Of a stretch of 63,230 nt of DNA, positions 43,263 to 50,256 are shown one piece after another. The position numbers and the translations under genes were made by a program. Each line of letters begins with the position of its first letter. The first letter of the stretch is position 1. The stretch is from RGIG995 sp045542115 (GTDB lineage: Bacteria > Bacillota > Clostridia > Oscillospirales > UBA644). The stretch covers positions 1 to 63,230 of the forward strand of contig JAZQKK010000036.1 in assembly GCA_045542115.1 (NCBI GenBank), in the 5' to 3' direction. The notes below the pieces were generated by a model, which worked only from the letters and a program-made list of their open reading frames with translations, was not told the origin of the DNA and ran no database searches.

Positions 43263-43496
43263 ATGGTAATGGTTTACGAATTACACGGACAATACGACGG
43301 CTTCTGTGTAGAAGTACATAACAGTAAAAGTGAAACAGAATTATATCTATATCACAAGAGATATGGCATTAGAGAACTTATGATAGGTGTCAACCTTGTA
43401 AGCAACGAATGGGAAATAGAACTTTTTATTAATGGCTATATTGAAGAATGTGTTGAAAGATACATTGACGGATTTATTAACGAAGAAATCGCCTAA
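43263..43496 (+). CDS. Small hypothetical protein, foreign composition
   Basis: A 77-residue acidic protein (MVMVYELHGQYDGF start) with no motif I recognise, no signal peptide and no membrane segment. AGGTG lies upstream of the ATG at 43263 and a terminator follows the stop, so it could be expressed. It is clearly more AT-rich than flanking genes and sits between a broken gene and the guaA 3' end, consistent with acquired DNA. It resembles the short accessory ORFs of mobile elements, but that is only an inference. Confidence 0.5.
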   Translation: MVMVYELHGQYDGFCVEVHNSKSETELYLYHKRYGIRELMIGVNLVSNEWEIELFINGYIEECVERYIDGFINEEIA

Positions 43497-43500
43497 TAGG

Positions 43501-43548
43501 CAAAAAAGATGCCCTGCCGTAAAAAGCAGAGCATCCTCAATATTTTTT
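43501..43548. terminator. Bidirectional terminator between the small ORF and guaA
   Basis: 10-bp stem GATGCCCTGC/GCAGAGCATC (43508-43517, 43526-43535). The minus strand gives T6 directly after it (for guaA); the plus strand has T7 a few bases on. Confidence 0.82.
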
Positions 43549-43618
43549 TGCTGTCATATTGCTGTCAATAGCAAAACGAGAACTGTAAAATCCCTTGAAA
43601 TCAGAGGTTTTCAGAGGT
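43548..43618. repeat. Paired direct repeats beside the guaA 3' end
   Basis: TTGCTGTCA occurs at 43548-43556 and 43559-43567 (11-base period) and TCAGAGGT at 43601-43608 and 43611-43618 (10-base period). The second pair ends seven bases from the guaA stop. This is the layout of integrase arm and core sites, but no second copy of the junction is present in the window. Confidence 0.5.
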
Positions 43619-43624
43619 GTAGGG

Positions 43625-44626
43625 TTATTCCCACTCGATGGTTCCGACAGGCTTGGGCGTCAGGTCGAACAAGACGCGGTTGATGCCGTCGACTTCGTGG
43701 GTGATGCGATTTGTAATTTTATGAAGAACCTCATAGGGAATTTCTTCGATGGTTGCGGACATTGCATCGGTGGTGTTAACGGCACGGATGATGGCGGGCC
43801 AACCTTCGTAGCGGCTTTCATCCCGCACACCCACGCTCTTAATGTCGGGAACAACGATAAAATACTGCCAAACCTTTTCGTTCAGACCGCAAGTATCAAA
43901 TTCTTCCCGCAGAATTGCATCTGCTTCCCGTAAGGCGTGGAGGCGGTCACGGGTGATGGCACCGAGACAGCGAACTCCCAGACCGGGACCGGGGAACGGT
44001 TGACGGTAGACCATTGCGTGGGGAAGTCCGAGTGCTTCACCGACGACGCGAACTTCATCTTTGAAAAGCAGTTTGATAGGTTCTACCAATTCAAATTGCA
44101 GATCCTCCGGCAAACCACCCACGTTGTGGTGGGATTTGACGGCTTTTTTACCTTCCGCTTGCTTGATGGATTCCAGGATGTCAGGATAAATGGTCCCCTG
44201 TGCAAGATAGGAAATTCCTTCTAATTTCCGCGCTTCGTCAGCGAAAACTTCGATAAATTCCTTTCCGATAATTTTACGTTTTCTCTCCGGATCGGAAACG
44301 CCGGCCAACAGGTTCAAAAACCGGTCGGTGGCATCTACGTAGATAAGGTTTGCATTCAGACCGTCTTGAAACAGTTTAATAACGTTTTCCGATTCATCTT
44401 TTCGCATCAGGCCGTGGTTCACGTGAACGCAGACCAATTGTTTTCCGATAGCCTTGATCAAGAGAGCTGCAACAACGGAAGAGTCAACTCCTCCGGAAAG
44501 GGCCAAGAGGACTTTTTTGTCTCCGACCTGAGCTTGAATCTCCTTTACTTGTTCCGCAATAAAGGCATCTGCCAGTTCTTTTGTGGTAATCCGAGCCATT
44601 GTTTCGGGACGTTTGTTTGTATCCAT
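43625..44626 (-). CDS. guaA: GMP synthase, ATP-pyrophosphatase and dimerisation domains only
   Basis: A 333-residue protein that aligns with the C-terminal two thirds of GuaA. The PP-loop is ALSGGVDSSV, followed by the HVNHGLMRKDE lid and the dimerisation domain ending TPKPVGTIEWE. It converts XMP to GMP using ammonia. The class I glutamine amidotransferase domain (about 190 residues) that normally precedes it is absent, and upstream lies a different gene, so this is a standalone synthase subunit as in archaea. The start at 44626 follows GGGAG. The 3' end is a known integration target for genomic islands. Confidence 0.92.
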   Translation of the reverse strand: MDTNKRPETMARITTKELADAFIAEQVKEIQAQVGDKKVLLALSGGVDSSVVAALLIKAIGKQLVCVHVNHGLMRKDESENVIKLFQDGLNANLIYVDATDRFLNLLAGVSDPERKRKIIGKEFIEVFADEARKLEGISYLAQGTIYPDILESIKQAEGKKAVKSHHNVGGLPEDLQFELVEPIKLLFKDEVRVVGEALGLPHAMVYRQPFPGPGLGVRCLGAITRDRLHALREADAILREEFDTCGLNEKVWQYFIVVPDIKSVGVRDESRYEGWPAIIRAVNTTDAMSATIEEIPYEVLHKITNRITHEVDGINRVLFDLTPKPVGTIEWE

Positions 44627-44650
44627 ATTCTATTTCTCCCTATGTGCAAA

Positions 44651-45853
44651 TCAGTTGGTGTAATTGTCAAAATAACCTTGAACCAAAACGACGGGCGTAC
44701 CTTTGTCTCCGGAACCGCTGGTCAGGTCACAGAGGGACCCGATAAGGTCGGTTAACTGGCGGGGGGTCGTTCCTTGTGCTGCCATATTGCCAACCAAACT
44801 GCTGCCATCTTTTGCTTTAATACTGTCAGAGATGGCTTTTTTCAATTCTTCACCGGACAGGTCTTTATAGTCGTTGTCGGCTAAATATTTCAATTTCAGT
44901 TCGTTGGGAGTTCCAATCAAACCGTCGGTAAAGGCGGGGGAGACGACGGGGTCTGCCAATTCCCAAATCTTTCCTTGGGGGTCTTTAAACGCACCGTCAC
45001 CGTAAACCATAACTTCCACGTGTTTTCCGGTGGCATCCAGGACACGTTTTTGGATGTCCAAGACCAGATCTTTACATTCCCGGGGGAAAAGTTTAATCTT
45101 ATCTTCGGTGGATTTGTTGGAACCGAGAAGGCCGTACCGTTCATTGCATCCGCTGCCATTGACCGGTGCGTTCATAATATCATCCAGGCCGCAAACTACC
45201 TTTGCACCGTTTTCCAACAAGATTCGTTTGGTGCGGGCGCGGGTATGAATATCGCAGGTCAGAACGCAATCCGTGTAATTGAGGATGGTTTTCGCCTGAT
45301 TTGCAAAAATGATTTCTGCTTCTGCACCCATTTCACGAATCAGGTCGCCGTAGTATTGAACGTAGTCCACGCCGGTAAATTCGTGCTTGTTTTCGCCGAA
45401 CAGTTCCCGGTATTTTTCTTCGGTAAGAACGTCGCTGTAAGGATTGATTCCCGCTTCGTCGATTTTATCTAGGCTGACCAATTCGTTGCCGACTTCGTCG
45501 GAAGGATAACTGAGCATCAGAACGACTTTCTTTACGCCCTTTGCAATTCCTCTCAGGCAAATCGCAAATCGGTTCCGAGAAAGAATGGGGAAAATGACCC
45601 CAACGGTTTCTCCGCCCAATTTTGCTTTTACGTCGGCGGCGATGTTGTCTACGCTGGCGTAGTTCCCCTGAGCTCGGGCAACGATGGATTCGGTCATAGC
45701 GATAACGTCTCTGTCCCGCAGCTCAAATCCTTCGATTTCGGCGGCTTCCAACACACTCTCGGTAACCAGTGTTGCTAAGTCGTCGCCTTCGCGGATAATG
45801 GGACAGCGAATTCCTCGTGAAACCGTTCCTACTCTGCGTTCTTTGTTGTTCAT
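44651..45853 (-). CDS. CofE-like (coenzyme F420-0:L-glutamate ligase family) protein
   Basis: A 400-residue protein of the F420 ligase fold, close to the family start GIRCPIIREGDDLATLV and DRDVIAMTESIVARAQG. CofE adds glutamate to F420-0 using GTP, but Clostridia do not make F420 as far as known and no other F420 gene is here, so the substrate is open. Later landmarks are TCDIHTRARTKRIL, GSGCNERYGLLGSNKS and MVYGDGAFKDP. The ATG at 45853 follows GGACGG. It lies 24 bases upstream of guaA with a shared promoter. Confidence 0.85.
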   Translation of the reverse strand: MNNKERRVGTVSRGIRCPIIREGDDLATLVTESVLEAAEIEGFELRDRDVIAMTESIVARAQGNYASVDNIAADVKAKLGGETVGVIFPILSRNRFAICLRGIAKGVKKVVLMLSYPSDEVGNELVSLDKIDEAGINPYSDVLTEEKYRELFGENKHEFTGVDYVQYYGDLIREMGAEAEIIFANQAKTILNYTDCVLTCDIHTRARTKRILLENGAKVVCGLDDIMNAPVNGSGCNERYGLLGSNKSTEDKIKLFPRECKDLVLDIQKRVLDATGKHVEVMVYGDGAFKDPQGKIWELADPVVSPAFTDGLIGTPNELKLKYLADNDYKDLSGEELKKAISDSIKAKDGSSLVGNMAAQGTTPRQLTDLIGSLCDLTSGSGDKGTPVVLVQGYFDNYTN

Positions 45854-45913
45854 AAATTTTTCCGTCCTTTTGTATCCAGAATTAAACAAGGTGATACACG
45901 TAAAAGTATGTCC

Positions 45914-45957
45914 GGCAGTTTTGAAATTCATTCAAAACCGCCCGTGCCGAAAAGCAC
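45914..45957 (-). promoter_or_regulatory. Two-hairpin leader of the CofE-like/guaA operon
   Basis: Within the roughly 105-base leader, GTGC(44-base loopless numbering 45944-45947) pairs with GCAC (45954-45957), then a 12-bp helix pairs 45914-45925 with 45931-45942. The helix is fully paired in the minus RNA (one U-G) but has an A-C clash in the plus RNA. No T run follows, so it is not a simple terminator. Confidence 0.5.
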
Positions 45958-45964
45958 ACTCTAT

Positions 45965-45993
45965 ATTATATACCTTTTGGAGAAATTTGTCAA
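45965..45993 (-). promoter_or_regulatory. SigA promoter of the CofE-like/guaA operon
   Basis: TTGACA (45988-45993), 17-base spacer, TATAAT (45965-45970). Confidence 0.9.
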
Positions 45994-46016
45994 GAGTTGT
46001 TTGCAATTTTTTTGTG

Positions 46017-46880
46017 TCAGTCGGCCGATTTTTTTTCTTCTTTTGCCTTCGTATCTTCCCGGTGTTTCAAAAATGACTGATTTCGGTATTCCGTCGGTGT
46101 TTTTCCGGTGTAGTTTCGAAACGTTTTTGCAAAATAGGATTGGTCGGAAAATCCGCAGGTTGCGGAGATTTCACCAATGGAAAGTTGAGGTTGAGACAGT
46201 AAAATTTTTGCATTTTCGCACCGAACCAGGTTAAGATAAGAGAATACGGAATACCCCGTGATGCGATGAAATTGACGGGCAAAATAATACTTGCTCATTC
46301 CTACGAAATTTGCAATTTCATCCAAAGATAACGGTTGGTTGCTCTCGGAACGAATTTTCCCAATTGCCTGCTTTATTGCAGATTGAAGTCGGGTGTCTGA
46401 TTGTGATTTTTCGTCTGTTTGACTGTATTTTCGGCATAATACGGTTATCAATTCCAGAGCATACGCCCGTAATGCCTGAATCCGAAAGGGAGTGTCTTGT
46501 TCAAAATATTCTTTCACAAAGGTCTCAATTAAATGTGTTACGTAATCGTCCCGGATCATTGGGAGGAAATGAATATCGTTGGTATCTAAATGGTTTTCCA
46601 GAAAAAAAGAACGGTCGGGGATAATGCAAAGGTAATCAAGCGATTCTCCTGCAGGAATGGTATGAAGGCGGTTTTGGTCAATGAGTATTGTATCCCCTGG
46701 TTTTACTTGAAGGGAAACTTCGCCGTTCTGAAACCGGCCTTCCCCTTGGGTGATTAAAATGATCTCAATGTTTTCGTGCCAGTTCCCGATACAAGTGTTA
46801 TGGTTCGGCCGTTGTTTCATTTGATGGGCAATAAACGGAACCTGTGGGTTTTTCATTTTATGTGTCTCGTACCTTTGCAT
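46017..46880 (-). CDS. AraC family transcriptional regulator
   Basis: A 287-residue regulator: N-terminal cupin domain (NWHENIEIILITQGEG, VKPGDTILIDQNRLHTI) and C-terminal double HTH with the signature ISATCGFSDQSYFAKTFRNY. It probably senses a sugar or related compound. ATG 46880 has GGAG 6 bases upstream. It is divergent from the Gfo/Idh/MocA gene with interlocked promoters, so it is the likely regulator of that gene. Confidence 0.92.
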   Translation of the reverse strand: MQRYETHKMKNPQVPFIAHQMKQRPNHNTCIGNWHENIEIILITQGEGRFQNGEVSLQVKPGDTILIDQNRLHTIPAGESLDYLCIIPDRSFFLENHLDTNDIHFLPMIRDDYVTHLIETFVKEYFEQDTPFRIQALRAYALELITVLCRKYSQTDEKSQSDTRLQSAIKQAIGKIRSESNQPLSLDEIANFVGMSKYYFARQFHRITGYSVFSYLNLVRCENAKILLSQPQLSIGEISATCGFSDQSYFAKTFRNYTGKTPTEYRNQSFLKHREDTKAKEEKKSAD

Positions 46881-46928
46881 AAAACACTCCAAAAAGCAAT
46901 ATTGTTATAAAAATGAGCAAAAAGGGGA

Positions 46929-46957
46929 TTGACAAATCGTCGATTCTATTATACAAT
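46929..46957 (+). promoter_or_regulatory. SigA promoter of the oxidoreductase gene
   Basis: TTGACA (46929-46934), 17-base spacer, TACAAT (46952-46957); it overlaps the divergent promoter. Confidence 0.8.
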
Positions 46958-46976
46958 ATTTTTAGGGAAAAATCAA
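46948..46976 (-). promoter_or_regulatory. SigA promoter of the second AraC gene
   Basis: TTGATT (46971-46976), 17-base spacer, TATAAT (46948-46953). Confidence 0.8.
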
Positions 46977-46993
46977 GCCCTATTGACACAAAC

Positions 46994-47054
46994 ACTCCTT
47001 TCCCCGAAAGGGACAGCCAAGCGGACGGAAGACTGCTTGGCAAAAGGAGTTTTT
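46994..47054 (+). promoter_or_regulatory. Three-way-junction leader RNA upstream of the oxidoreductase gene
   Basis: P1 pairs ACTCCTTT (46994-47001) with AAAGGAGT (47043-47050); P2 is CCC-GAAA-GGG (47003-47012); P3 is a 9-bp helix (47016-47024 with 47033-47041). U5 follows P1 directly. P3 has a G-U pair that would be A-C on the other strand, supporting a plus-strand RNA. It could be a riboswitch-like or attenuator element; it matches no class I know. Confidence 0.5.
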
Positions 47055-47079
47055 CGAGTAAAAAATTGGAGGAACTGCA

Positions 47080-48096
47080 ATGAAAAAAGTAAGAGTCTGT
47101 ATGCTTGGCTTCGGCGGAATCGCCCGTTCGCACCTGAGTGCCTATCGCCAATTGAAGTCGGAAGGAGCTCCCGTGGAATTGGTTGCAGTCTGTGATTGCG
47201 ACGCTTCCCAGTTTGAAAAAGCGCAGACTACCAACCTCGGCGGCAAGGGTGGCCCGGACCTTCAAGGAATCAATACATACACCGATGATGTGGAAATGCT
47301 GGAAAAGGAACAACCTGACGTTGTGGACATTTGTCTTCCTTCTTTTTTGCACGAAGAATATGTGGTAAAGATGCTTCGTTCCGGTTGCCACGTTTTGTGC
47401 GAAAAACCGATGTCTCTGAATAGCGAATCGTGCCAACGTATGATTTCCGCTTCGGAAGAATCCGGGAAAAAGCTGATGATTGGTCAGTGCCTCCGGTTTG
47501 AACCGGTCTATCTTTATCTGAAAGACCTGATGGAATCCGGGAAGTACGGTGGTGTGCGTTATGTGAATCTCGAACGATTATCCCCCTTGCCCCGGTGGGG
47601 ATTCCAAAAATGGTTCCAGGACACCGAACGGAGCGGCGGTTGCATTACGGATATGCATATTCACGACGTGGATATGGTTCGCTTTTTGTTTGGGGAGCCG
47701 AAATCGGTTTCCGCCATTGCAACCGAACGGCAGACAAAATGGCAAGTGGTTGATAGCCGATTTGACTATGGCAATGGGACGATTATTAAAGCTTACGGCT
47801 CTTGGGACGAAGCGGATACCTGTCCCTTCCGAGCTACCTATCGGGTGCGTTTTGATCGTGCTGAAGTCCTTTATGATGGTAAGACCGTGACTGTTTATCC
47901 CGATGAAGGGGCCTCTTTCTGCCCGGAATTGGAAAAGAAGAATCGGATGGCAGAAGAGATTCTTTGCCTCTGTAAAGCCGTACTCGGAGAAGACGTTTCC
48001 AATCGCATTTCTGCCTACGAAGCGATGAAAACCGTTTCTTTGGTTGAAAAACTGCGTCAAAGCGCCGATTCCAACGGTCAAAGTGTAATGTGCTGA
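47080..48096 (+). CDS. Gfo/Idh/MocA family oxidoreductase
   Basis: A 338-residue NAD(P)-dependent dehydrogenase. The Rossmann loop GFGGIARSH is at residues 9-17 and the family lysine is in CEKPMS. The C-terminal alpha/beta domain has GGCITDMHIHDVDMVRFL with the catalytic-region Asp/His. Family members oxidise sugars, inositols or sugar acids. ATG 47080 follows GGAGGAACTGCA. Regulation by the divergent AraC protein and by the leader structure is likely. Confidence 0.92.
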   Translation: MKKVRVCMLGFGGIARSHLSAYRQLKSEGAPVELVAVCDCDASQFEKAQTTNLGGKGGPDLQGINTYTDDVEMLEKEQPDVVDICLPSFLHEEYVVKMLRSGCHVLCEKPMSLNSESCQRMISASEESGKKLMIGQCLRFEPVYLYLKDLMESGKYGGVRYVNLERLSPLPRWGFQKWFQDTERSGGCITDMHIHDVDMVRFLFGEPKSVSAIATERQTKWQVVDSRFDYGNGTIIKAYGSWDEADTCPFRATYRVRFDRAEVLYDGKTVTVYPDEGASFCPELEKKNRMAEEILCLCKAVLGEDVSNRISAYEAMKTVSLVEKLRQSADSNGQSVMC

Positions 48097-48117
48097 TTTT
48101 AAAATAAAATAGGGCGG

Positions 48118-48150
48118 CCGCTCGGAATCTGTCCGGGCGGTCTTCCTTAT
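48118..48150 (+). terminator. Probable terminator of the oxidoreductase gene
   Basis: 9-bp GC-rich stem (48118-48126 with 48132-48140) followed by TCTTCCTTATT. Confidence 0.6.
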
Positions 48151-48191
48151 TATAAGTACATTGAAATTTTTAAGGATTTTCAGCGTCGCTC

Positions 48192-48221
48192 TTGACTTTG
48201 AGACTCAAAATATAGTATAAT
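48192..48221 (+). promoter_or_regulatory. SigA promoter of the ECF-tldDE operon
   Basis: TTGACT (48192-48197), 18-base spacer, TATAAT (48216-48221). Only about 40 bases of leader remain, too short for an FMN riboswitch. Confidence 0.82.
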
Positions 48222-48269
48222 ATTGCATATAACGAAGTTTCTATGGAAAACTGAAAGCGAGGCGCCCCT

Positions 48270-48872
48270 ATGAAGCAATCCCATCCTGTTCGCAATTTGG
48301 TAATTACCGCTATTTTTTCTGCGGTTTCCGCAGTATTGATGTACATACAGATCGGACTTCCTATTCTTCCGTCCTTTCTGAAATTCGATTTTTCCGATTT
48401 CCCTGCTTTGATTGTATCCTTTGCCGTATCCCCCTGGCACGGGGCATTGGTTTGTCTTTTGAAAAACGTATTGCACCTGTTTACCACCACCACGGCCGGG
48501 GTGGGAGAATTGAACAATTTTGTTATCGGTGCTCTTTTTGTGATTCCGGCAGGGGTAATATATCACCGTCAAAAGACCCGAAAAAATGCCCTCATCGGTT
48601 CTCTTACGGGAACCATATCCTCCGGTGTTTTCAGTGTGATTTATAATTATTTTCTCGGATATCCGCTGTTTTCCGCCGCGTTAGGTATTCCGATGGCAGG
48701 AATCGTGGGAATGTATTCCGTGATTCTTCCTACCGCAGATACCCTGTGGGAGGCGCTTCTGATATTTAATCTCCCTTTAACGCTGGTGAAAGGAATCGTA
48801 GCAACGCTGATTACGATGCTGATCTACAAACGAATTTCTTATTGGTTAAAAGGAAAACCCAACAATAAGTGA
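48270..48872 (+). CDS. ECF transporter S component (RibU/FolT-like)
   Basis: A 200-residue membrane protein with six predicted segments. The segment LKFDFSDFPALIVSF resembles the riboflavin-binding S component RibU, and AVSPWHGALVCLLKNVLHL follows as expected. It captures a vitamin for a shared ECF energy-coupling module (EcfA/A'/T) encoded elsewhere. Riboflavin is the best guess, folate is possible. It is first in a unit with tldD and tldE. Confidence 0.82.
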   Translation: MKQSHPVRNLVITAIFSAVSAVLMYIQIGLPILPSFLKFDFSDFPALIVSFAVSPWHGALVCLLKNVLHLFTTTTAGVGELNNFVIGALFVIPAGVIYHRQKTRKNALIGSLTGTISSGVFSVIYNYFLGYPLFSAALGIPMAGIVGMYSVILPTADTLWEALLIFNLPLTLVKGIVATLITMLIYKRISYWLKGKPNNK

Positions 48873-48881
48873 GGTAAAACG

Positions 48882-50255
48882 ATGTTTCAAGATTCGCTTA
48901 ACTCTTTTTCCGGTTTTTCCGCAGATACGGAATTGCGCCGGCAATGTAACCGTGTTCGCCGAGTTTCCCTTTTGAACGGTGACGTTATCGGGAACTCTAA
49001 CGGACAGCAACGGGGCATTAACGCCCGGGTGTTCCGAGCCGGTCGGTGCGGATTTGCCTCGGCTCCCGAAATCGGTCTTGCGACCGCAGAACAAATTCTG
49101 AAACAGGCTTCCGACAATGCTGCTTTTTTGTCTCAACGTCTTCCGTCGGCAGGAGCAGACCTTCCGGCTCGTCAGCCGATTTGTCATCAGGATGCGTGGC
49201 GGGAAGATAGCGTTACCCAAAAGCAGATTCTTGATTTTTTGTCGGAAATCGATGACTATTTAAAGCGATATTCCCAAGTGACTTCCCGTCGAGTCACCTG
49301 TTCCTGTCTCTCCTTAGAAAAGGAGTTGAAGACTTCGGACGGAGTATATGCATATTCTTTTTTACCCCGGTGTAACATCGCCGTTTCTCTGACCGCGTTG
49401 GCAAAGGACGGGGCCCCGGTGGAACGATACGAAATTTTCGGCGGTTCCGGGATGTTTTTCGATTACTTTTCCAGTCCGGAACAGTTGTATCCTCAGTTGG
49501 ATGCACTGGTGGAAGGGTTAATGCAGAAACGAGAAGGCGTTTTTGCGCAGGGTGGGAGAAAGACCTGTATTATTTCGCCGGAACTTTCGGGAATCCTTGC
49601 CCACGAAGCGGTGGGGCATACGGCGGAGGCTGATTTTGTTATCAGCGGCTCTGTCGCCGGTCCTTGTCGCGGAAAGGAAGTGGCATCTTCCATTGTTACG
49701 CTCACGGATTTTGCAAATACCTACAACGGAATCCTTCTTCCGACTCCCATTTACGTGGACGATGAAGGAGTTATTGCAAAAGATGCGGTTTTAATTGATA
49801 AGGGAATCTTGACGGGATGGATGCATAATCGGGCATCTGCCGCTCGGTATGGAGACGATCGTACCGGAAACGCGTTGGCGTTTTCCTTTGCAGACGAACC
49901 TTTGATTCGGATGCGCAATACGGCAATTCTTCCCGGGAAGAATACTCTGGAAGAAATGATTTCTTCCGTGGATGACGGGTACTATTTTACGGCAACCGGC
50001 AACGGACAGGCGGATTCCACCGGTGAATTTATGTTTGGAATCACGATGGGGTATGAAATCAAGAATGGAAAACTTGGACAGGCCGTCCGGGATACGACGG
50101 TATCCGGGGTTGCTTTCGACGTGTTGAAGACCGTCGATATGATTTCCGACGAAATGGTGTGGCTCAATTCCGGAATGTGCGGCAAAAAACAGCCCTTCCC
50201 CGTTGGAATGGGAGGACCGCACCTCAAATGTGAAATGAACGTAGGGGGGAACTGA
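48882..50255 (+). CDS. tldD: TldD/PmbA family metalloprotease, TldD subunit
   Basis: A 457-residue subunit. The zinc motif is HEAVGH (about residues 241-246) in ILAHEAVGHTAEAD and the C-terminal SGMCGKKQPFPVGMGGPH is typical of TldD. TldD-TldE heterodimers degrade unfolded peptides and process microcins in E. coli; in Firmicutes the role is open. The N-terminal 110 residues are more diverged. GAGGT precedes ATG 48882. Confidence 0.92.
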   Translation: MFQDSLNSFSGFSADTELRRQCNRVRRVSLLNGDVIGNSNGQQRGINARVFRAGRCGFASAPEIGLATAEQILKQASDNAAFLSQRLPSAGADLPARQPICHQDAWREDSVTQKQILDFLSEIDDYLKRYSQVTSRRVTCSCLSLEKELKTSDGVYAYSFLPRCNIAVSLTALAKDGAPVERYEIFGGSGMFFDYFSSPEQLYPQLDALVEGLMQKREGVFAQGGRKTCIISPELSGILAHEAVGHTAEADFVISGSVAGPCRGKEVASSIVTLTDFANTYNGILLPTPIYVDDEGVIAKDAVLIDKGILTGWMHNRASAARYGDDRTGNALAFSFADEPLIRMRNTAILPGKNTLEEMISSVDDGYYFTATGNGQADSTGEFMFGITMGYEIKNGKLGQAVRDTTVSGVAFDVLKTVDMISDEMVWLNSGMCGKKQPFPVGMGGPHLKCEMNVGGN

Positions 50256-50256
50256 T

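Noticed and set aside
45860..45965. Guanine or other purine riboswitch in the CofE-like/guaA leader
   Set aside because: The three-way-junction core and loop sequences of the purine riboswitch are absent; only two simple hairpins are seen.
48192..48269. FMN riboswitch upstream of the RibU-like gene
   Set aside because: The leader is only about 40 bases after the -10 box, far too short for the element, and no conserved core is present.
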